A stretch of 64,000 nucleotides of DNA, taken from assembly GCA_013400115.1 (NCBI GenBank), contig VXBP01008533.1:98644-162643 (forward strand), given 5' to 3'. The notes beneath the pieces are model-generated. The model was not told the DNA's origin and ran no database searches. It saw only the letters and a program-made list of their open reading frames with translations. The stretch comes from Rhinopomastus cyanomelas. Its lineage: Eukaryota; Chordata; Aves; Bucerotiformes; Rhinopomastidae. A program made the translations under genes and the position numbers. Shown one piece after another: positions 57,950-64,000 of the stretch (its first letter is position 1; every line of letters starts with the position of its first letter).

Positions 57950-58255
57950 CCCGTGGATTAAACAACCCCCATTGATTAAACAACCCCCATTAATGCAACA
58001 ACCCCCATTGATTAACCAACCCCATTAATTAACCCACATTAATACAACCACCCCATTAAACAACCCTCACTGATTAAATAACCCCCATTAATGCAACAGC
58101 CCCCACTGATTAAACAACACCCATTAATGCAACAACCCCCATTAATTAAACAACCTCCATTAATACAACCCCCATTAGTGCAACAACCCCATTGATTAAA
58201 CAACCCCACTAATGCAACAACCCCATTAATTAAACACCCCATTAATTAAAAGCCC
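57950..58255. repeat. ~18-bp minisatellite rich in ATTAAT/GATTAA
   Basis: Alternating units of CCCCCATTGATTAAACAA and CCCCCATTAATGCAACAA, about 36 bases per pair, repeated eight or nine times with drift. The array is AT-rich against a GC-rich background. Confidence 0.85.
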
Positions 58256-58326
58256 CGCAGGAGAGGCCAGGTCTGTCCTAGAAGCAGGTTTCAGTAATTC
58301 TAAAGTTAATGTAATTAATTAATCCC

Positions 58327-58345
58327 CTAATGATGTAATCATTAG
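58327..58345. repeat. perfect inverted repeat CTAATGAT-gta-ATCATTAG
   Basis: Two exactly complementary 8-base arms flank a 3-base spacer. Both arms carry TAAT homeodomain cores, and TAATTAATTAAT lies just upstream (about 58311-58322). Confidence 0.6.
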
Positions 58346-58394
58346 AGGGCCAGCGGGGTTCTAGGGCCCCAGCTCTCAGCCCCGGCCTCATCTT

Positions 58395-58765
58395 GGCTTT
58401 GGGGTTATTCCAGTAGCTCTTGGGGCTGTTTCCTTACTTTTGGGGAGTTCATCGTTGTTGGGGGGGTTGCCCCATGATTTTTGGGTCCTTTAATTGTTTT
58501 TGGGGTCAGTTAAGTATTTGGGGAGTTTACTTCCTTATTTTGGGGATCATTTCATTATTTGGGGGGGTCATTTCCTGACTTTCAGAGGCCACGCTGTGAT
58601 TTATTGGGGCTACTGAGGTGGTTTTGGGGTTATTTCATTTTTGAGGAGGGGGTCATCCCATTAATTAATTATCATGGTATTATTAATGATGACATTAATT
58701 TTGGGGGCTGCTGAAGTTTTTTGGGGGGTTATTACTTTTTGGGGTTACTCAGTTCCCTCGGGGGG
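58395..58765. repeat. G/T-rich diverged tandem repeat
   Basis: Recurring TTTTGGGG followed by TTATTTCATT-like sequence, about 35-45 bases apart, with strong drift between copies. Confidence 0.6.
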
Positions 58766-59280
58766 TTCGGGACGCCCGAGCGAGGGAGCCACACGTGGGG
58801 CAAGTGCTCTCGGGGCTGGGCTCAGAGCGCCAGCACCGCCCAGTATTCCCAGTGTGGGACTGGCAGAGATCCCGGGTGCAGGGAGGAGCTGGAGGAGCCG
58901 GTGCTGGTTTTGGGGTGAAATCCTCGCGGTGGGGTTGGCCGCCCCGTGAGAGCGGCTACGGCCCTCGCCCGCTGCCGCGTCCCCACGTGCTCCTCGGGGA
59001 CGGCGCCTGGAAGGGATTCGTGTTACCGGGATCGTGCTGGGGGGTCTCCCAAAGGTGCTGGGGATTTGGGGTGGGGACAGCCAGCACCCACAGGGGATGA
59101 TGTCCCTGCTTGTGTGGAATTCAAATGGGTGGGGGGCGTGGGGAGGGGGGTGATGTGGGGCTCGACCCTGGCTGGCATGTCCTGACGTTGGTGATTTGGG
59201 GGCCGACAGAGACCCCCCCAAGGTTGACCCCAAAGGAAGAACTGGCAGCCATGAGGTCAGGGGGTGGGCAGGGATGGTTC

Positions 59281-59286
59281 TTTATT
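59281..59286 (-). terminator. CALML3: CALML3 polyadenylation signal AATAAA
   Basis: TTTATT on the + strand reads AATAAA on the gene strand, about 480 bases after the CALML3 stop codon. It is the only canonical hexamer I see in that interval. Confidence 0.65.
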
Positions 59287-59768
59287 GGCTTTGGCACGGT
59301 GCTGGGGACAGGTGGTGGCCACCAGCACCTCTAGGGACCCCCTAGAGGTGGGTCTCAGGGTGGGGGGCAGTGGGGAAGGACCCCCATCAGCACCCCAGGC
59401 CCCATCCTGCTTGGGGCGGGACGGCCAGATCTGATGCAGACGCTGGCAGGCGAAGGTCCAGCTGGGGTGAGAGGGGGTTCTTCCAGCCTGGGGCGGCGGA
59501 GAGAAGGTGCCGAGGGGGCGCAGGGGCTGGGGCACCACCAGGACCCGGTTCCCTACAAGGAAGGGGAGAGAAAAGATCATCAAAGGAGAACTTTTCAAGT
59601 GAGAGCTGTGGGGCCAGAGGTGGCCGGGGTGCAGGGAGACGCAAGGGTTGCGGTGGCCACTGTAACGGGGCGGGGTGGCCCTCAGGGTCCAGGACTTTCC
59701 ACGGCCGCAGGGAACCGCATCCCGGCGAGCTACCTGTGGGCTGACGAGTGGGGGGTGGCGGGGGGTCC

Positions 59769-60218
59769 TCACTTCTCCGTCATCATCCTCACAAACTCCT
59801 CGTAGTTGACCTGCCCGTCGCTGTTGCAGTCCGCCTCCTTGATCATCTCGTCGACCTCCTCGTCCGTCAGCTTCTCGCCCAGGTTGGTCATGACGTGCCG
59901 CAGCTCGGCGGCGCTGATGTAGCCGTTGCCGTCCTTGTCGAAGACACGGAAGGCCTCGCGGATCTCCTCCTCGCTGTCCGTGTCCCGCATCTTCCTGGCC
60001 ATCAGCGAGAGGAACTCGGCAAAGTCGACGGTGCCGCTGCCGTCGGCGTTGACCTCCCCCACCATGTCCCGCAGCTCCGCTTCGGTGGGGTTTTGCCCCA
60101 GCGAGCGCATGACGGTGCCCAGCTCCTTGGTGGTGATGCAGCCGTCGCCGTCGCGGTCAAACAGGGAGAAAGCCTCCTTGAACTCGGCGATCTGCTCCTC
60201 CGACAGCCGCTCGGCCAT
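59769..60218 (-). CDS. CALML3: calmodulin-like protein 3 (intronless, orthologue of chicken striated-muscle calmodulin CCM1)
   Basis: A calcium sensor of the calmodulin family, encoded in a single uninterrupted exon of 149 residues, the canonical calmodulin length. It has four EF-hand loops: residues 21-32 (DRDGDGCITTKE), 57-68 (NADGSGTVDFAE), 94-105 (DKDGNGYISAAE) and 130-141 (DCNSDGQVNYEE). The Cys in loops 1 and 4 and the RHVMTNLGEK segment match the intronless chicken CCM1 gene as I know it, and position next to ASB13 fits CALML3. Loop 2 starts with Asn, where calmodulins have Asp. The chosen Met has a strong context (GCGCCATGG); the frame stays open upstream to 60296, so a 26-residue extension is formally possible but unlikely. 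Third codon positions are nearly all G or C. The gene probably arose by retroposition of a CALM mRNA. Confidence 0.95.
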   Translation of the reverse strand: MAERLSEEQIAEFKEAFSLFDRDGDGCITTKELGTVMRSLGQNPTEAELRDMVGEVNADGSGTVDFAEFLSLMARKMRDTDSEEEIREAFRVFDKDGNGYISAAELRHVMTNLGEKLTDEEVDEMIKEADCNSDGQVNYEEFVRMMTEK

Positions 60219-61449
60219 GGCGCTTCCCACTCGCACGCGGCTCTGCCCGGGCGCACCGAGGCGCCGCCGCCGGGGAGGTGCTCCTGGAGCCTCCACCCCA
60301 CGAGCTGCCTCTCCCCGGATGAGGAGGAGGCAGGAGCTGGGGAATGAGGGGTGACTCCCCCAGAGCCATGGGGTCAGAACCTTTCAGGGTGCTGGAGGAC
60401 GAGGTGACCTCTGCCCACTTGGGTCACCCTGGCCGCTGTCCCGCTCGCCCCGCGGAGGCGTTCTGCGGGGCTGGCTGCTAACGAACCCCCTAATTAAGGG
60501 AGTCGTGCTACGACCTGCGGCAGAGCGGTGGTTTTGGGGAGAGGCTGGGCGCTGGCGGAAGCCGGGGGACACCCATCGTTTTGGGTGGCTTTCAGGCCGT
60601 TCTGTTGGGGTTGGAGCTGCCCAAAAGGTCTCCAGCTCTGCACGGCAGGGGTGGCGGGGGGGCTCTCCTCCCAGCCTTCCCAGTGCCATCACGGCTGCGC
60701 TGGCAGCAGGTCAGACCTGCTGGGGGAGGTTCCATCATGCAGGTTCAGGCAGAGCCTGGCTGCCGGGAGCTGATGAGACCTGAATCAGCCGTGATGCCTC
60801 TTCCCGCTCCCGGAGATGATCTCCGTGGCCCCCAGGGCAGCTGACGGGTGGTGAGGATCAGGTGAGCGTCAGGTGTGATGAGTCCTGCCCTGGTTAGTCA
60901 AGGGTTAACCCTGGGGCCAAGGGATGGGTCATGGGTCTTCAGTTCTACTCATCTCTTAGAGCAGCCAGAGCTGAGACAAGGGATGACGGATGTCCAGCCA
61001 CCTGGCTGTCCATCCCCTCCTCCCTTCATCCCTCTGTCCTCCCCTCCCTCTCTCCCTTCTTCCCTCCTCCCTTCACCAGCTGGGCCAATGAGCCACCGGA
61101 CCAGCTGCCCGAGCTCCACAGCAGAAGGTGGTTGGACCTGCTCAGCCTGGGGGAAATGATACCAGTTTCCCCCCATTTATCCCAGTGAGGAATTAAGAGC
61201 TGTGGGATTTAGAAGGAAGGTCCCAAACCAGAAGCCAACTCATGGGACACCTGAGGAACCCATGGGAAATGGTGCCTCCAGGTAGGACGAGGTGTGGGAT
61301 GGGGGTCCCCATCTCTGCTGGGGCACACTCTGGGCATGGAGAGGGCTGTGATGGCAGGGAGGGACAGGTGGGGATCCTGAGAGCCGGGGCACTGCTCATC
61401 CCACAACAGGAGGGTCCTGGCAGCTCCTCTTGGCCAACGAGCTGCTCTC

Positions 61450-61910
61450 TCACTTGCACCCATCAACTCTCCCTCACCAGCACCCATCACCTACCCTTCA
61501 TCTCACCATCACCAGCACCTGCTGTCAGCACCCATGACCTTCCTATCACCAGCACCCATAACATCCCTATCACCTGCACCCATCACCTCTCCCTCACCAG
61601 CACCATCACCATCACCTGCACCCACTGTCATCACTTGTGACCTCCTCATGACCACTAGTGCCTCCTGTCATCACCCATCATCAGCATCCATGATGTCCCC
61701 ATTACCTGCACCCACGAGCCCCTCATCACCAGCACCCATCACCTGGTGTCATCACCCCTAACCTATTACCAGCACCCATGACATCCCCATCACCTTAGCA
61801 GCACCCACCACCTCCTCATGACCATCAGCAGCACCCAACATCTCCCTAGCACCCACCACCTCCCTGTTGCCTTCTCATCATCAGCACCCACTGCCTCCCA
61901 CATCTGCAGC
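61450..61910. repeat. minisatellite of CACCAGCACCCATCACC-type units
   Basis: Imperfect units built on ATCACCAGCACCCATGACC with CTCCC or ATCCCC spacers, roughly 25-30 bases each, continue for about 450 bases. Confidence 0.8.
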
Positions 61911-62154
61911 AGCCACTGGGAGAAGGTCCAACCAACCCTTGATGCTGACTGCACCCTCACTAGCACAATGAGATAATTAACCTAATAAACCTTCCTCCTG
62001 CCCCATAACCCCTGTGGTTGAGATGGTCCCTGGGGAAGGCGTGAGGCTACCACAGTGGGAGGCAAGTGGCCGCCAACCAATGGGTGTCTGGGCAGGTGGG
62101 TCCCCAGCCAGAGCTGGAGGGGTCGATGGAGAAGGTTTGGGATGGGCCGAGCTC

Positions 62155-62246
62155 CAGCCCCTATGGTCTAGGGGTTAGGGAGGTGGTGGGATGAGGGCTG
62201 GGCTTGGTGATGCTGGAGGTCCTTTCCAACCACAATGCTTTGATGA
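62155..62246 (+). mobile_element. short CR1 3' tail
   Basis: TATGGTCTAGGGGTTAGGG and GGTCCTTTCCAACCACAATG. Same subfamily as 1316. Confidence 0.8.
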
Positions 62247-62634
62247 CCCCACAGCAGCTACAGGGGATGTCCTCATGAACTGCAGGGTTTGTGCTTGAGG
62301 GATCAGAACAGGGGTTTCCAGAGCTGAGGGTCCACAGGTCCTCCAGCCCAGCTGACAAGGTCCCCAGACCCACTTTTGGGGCTGGCAGATGTCACCGTGG
62401 TGAAGGAAGAGGAGGGAGGTTGGGATGGGGGTGCTGGGCAGATGTTTGGGACAGGGATGTGCCACCAGGCTCCTAGGCAGGTCTCACCTGTAAACCAGGG
62501 TGGGGGTGGCTCCTCTCCAGGCTGGGTGGATCCCAAAGGGGCCATGGAGCTGCTCACGGAAGGAAGAGGTGCCCACGCAGGACACTGACTCTGTCCCTTT
62601 CCCTGTCCACCATGGCAGAGGATGGAGGTGCAGT

Positions 62635-62735
62635 GGGGAGCTCAGGGAGAGGGTTTGGGGTCAGATGGGACAGCTGGGTTCAGGGTTGGACTCCATGAGT
62701 TGGAAGGGCTTCTCCAACCCAAACCACTCTGAGTC
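62635..62735 (+). mobile_element. short CR1 3' tail
   Basis: AGGGTTGGACTCCATGAG and GGGCTTCTCCAACCC. Same subfamily as 4560. Confidence 0.8.
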
Positions 62736-62894
62736 CAAACCGCCGGCTCGTGTCTCGCCCAGCTGCAGCAGACAGGAACTGGGACGGGGGTTCAGGACCA
62801 GGCTGTGGTCTCCTCCAGCCAGCTGCAGCCCCGTGTGGGAGCTGGAAGCGGCCCTGACCCGCAGCAGCGACTCGGACGCGGCAGCAAGAGCCAT

Positions 62895-64000
62895 CAGGAG
62901 TTTAATGGTGCTTGGCGCTCGGAGCTGTACAACACATTTACAGAGAACCCCGTGCTCGGGTCTATGTACAACCTCCTCCCAGCTCCAACATGACTGGCCC
63001 AACGCGGTGACGGGACACAACCCTTTCCAGGATGGTGCTGACGGCTCCTCAAGCTGGTGACCCCCAAGGAGGGCTTCAGCAGGATCGCTGTCAGCTCTGG
63101 CTGGAGCATGAGGGTGACCTGCTGGCTGTGCTCAGAGCCGTCACCGTGTTGTCCCCACACCAGTGCTTCCCCCCGTGAATCTTTGGACTGCCAGAACAGG
63201 ACGGTGGTGCGGCTACGACTACATCCAACCACCACCTGGCCTGTCCTACACCTCAAAGAGCTTCAGACACTTCCTCTTCTCTACCTTTCTACCACATGCA
63301 GTAACCCCTTGGTTGCCTCCAGTCCTGCCTCCCTGGTGGGAGACGTCTCATCTCCAAAAGGCAACAAAGACACGAAAAATCTACCTTCACTCCCTGCTAC
63401 CCCCCCTCTAGCCACTGCTCTTCTGCCCTCCCCAAACCCTCTACGACATTCCTACAACCTTCCTACACCCCTCCCTCAGCGAGCGAGGAGGGATCAAGTA
63501 CTCCCAAGGAAATGGCCAAGTGTGAGCGACAACCAACAAAATACAAAAGTAAAAAACAAACAAAGAAATGACAAAGAAAAACCAACGACAACAATAATCC
63601 CCCCAAGAAAACCCCAAAACCAACCTGAAATCCAAATAAAAGTACAAAAAGAACTTAAATAGCTGCAGGATACAAGAGCGAACATGAGGAATGTACAAGG
63701 ACACGCGGGGAGGAGAGATTCCAGTAGGTCAAGGGAGAACCTGCTGAACCCGGGGCCTGGGGTCGGGGGCGCGGGCGGCTGTTCTTGCGTTGACAGGACA
63801 GTCGGGGCGGAGAGTCCCTCTCCTTCCCAACCTCACAACCCCGGAGCACAGAAACGAAAGCCAGACCCCAGTTCAGCAGTTACCTGGGTACCAATAGCTG
63901 CCATGAACAAGAGGAATCAACGAGCCGGTGACTCTGTGGGGTGGATCCTGTGGTGCTCGAGTGGCAAGAGGAGTATACAGGCTGTTCTTTATAAATAGAC
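62895..64000 (-). other. NET1: probable 3' UTR of NET1
   Basis: Read on the - strand this is U-rich, non-coding and UTR-like, with a long U-rich tract (63530-63665), AUUUA motifs and an ATTAAA polyadenylation-type hexamer at 62906-62901. No protein-coding exon is visible. The assignment rests on conserved order: in human 10p15.1 the gene after CALML3 on the same strand, ignoring CALML5, is NET1, a Rho guanine-nucleotide exchange factor. The coding exons would lie right of the window. Confidence 0.45.
62901..62906 (-). terminator. candidate ATTAAA polyadenylation signal
   Basis: TTTAAT on the + strand reads ATTAAA on the - strand, at the left limit of the UTR-like sequence. Confidence 0.4.

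Larger units (their letters stand above)
55220..59280. other. ASB13 downstream region up to CALML3
   Basis: ASB13's 3' UTR must begin here, but no canonical AATAAA follows closely; an ATTAAA occurs at 57890-57895. The stretch holds four minisatellite arrays, two CR1 pieces and an AT-rich patch with a perfect palindrome (58327-58345). 58766-59280 is GC-rich without recognisable content apart from a CpG-rich part. No further gene is supported. Confidence 0.6.
60219..62885. other. intergenic region between CALML3 and the right-hand UTR
   Basis: 60219-61440 is GC-rich with no recognisable gene and should contain the CALML3 promoter near its left end. 61450-61910 is a minisatellite. 61910-62885 holds two short CR1 tails and otherwise unique sequence. 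No orthologue of mammalian CALML5 is visible. Confidence 0.6.

Noticed and set aside
58745..59233. 162-codon - strand frame downstream of CALML3
   Set aside because: GC-rich, no family signature, and close to the CALML3 polyadenylation signal; treated as chance.
1..64000. CRISPR arrays, bacterial operons, insertion sequences or phage attachment sites
   Set aside because: The window is vertebrate DNA with spliced genes. The tandem repeats lack uniform spacers and are minisatellites.

Overview
The window is vertebrate nuclear DNA, almost certainly from a bird. It holds spliced genes with short introns, a GC-rich background, many GC-rich minisatellites, and about fifty 3' fragments of CR1, the dominant avian LINE. 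The dense CR1 load, in at least four recognisable subfamilies, recalls lineages with CR1 expansions such as woodpeckers or hornbills, but the sequence alone cannot fix the species.

Gene order is GDI2 (+), TASOR2 (-), ASB13 (+), a calmodulin-like CALML3/CCM1 gene (-), and probably the 3' UTR of NET1 (-) at the right edge. This matches the order and orientation known for human 10p15.1, read in reverse. GDI2 lacks only its first coding exon, which lies left of the window. I assembled three spliced models by joining exons whose phases and splice sites all agree: GDI2 exons 2-11 (433 codons plus stop), TASOR2 in 23 coding exons (2406 residues) and ASB13 in 6 exons (278 residues). CALML3 is an intronless 149-residue calmodulin paralogue.

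Layout: 1-6.9 kb is GDI2 intron 1, mostly CR1 debris. 6.9-13.8 kb holds GDI2 exons 2-11 and its 3' UTR. 13.8-15.1 kb is the gap between the convergent GDI2 and TASOR2. 15.1-46.2 kb is TASOR2, with introns packed with CR1 and a G-rich, incompletely sequenced repeat in intron 1. 46.2-49.5 kb is the divergent TASOR2/ASB13 intergenic region with a CpG-rich promoter at each end. 49.5-55.2 kb is ASB13. 55.2-59.3 kb is a series of minisatellites. 59.3-60.2 kb is CALML3. 60.2-62.9 kb is intergenic. 62.9-64.0 kb is the probable NET1 3' UTR.

The genes do not form one pathway: GDI2 recycles Rab GTPases, ASB13 is a substrate receptor of a Cullin-5 ubiquitin ligase, CALML3 is a calcium sensor, and TASOR2 is the scaffold of the HUSH2 silencing complex. 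The most interesting signal concerns TASOR2. HUSH2 is reported to act with IRF2 on interferon-stimulated genes, and this TASOR2 locus carries a closely spaced pair of IRF/ISRE-type sequences in intron 1 plus a third at its promoter. The same gene is full of CR1 retroelements, including one in sense orientation in its 3' UTR.
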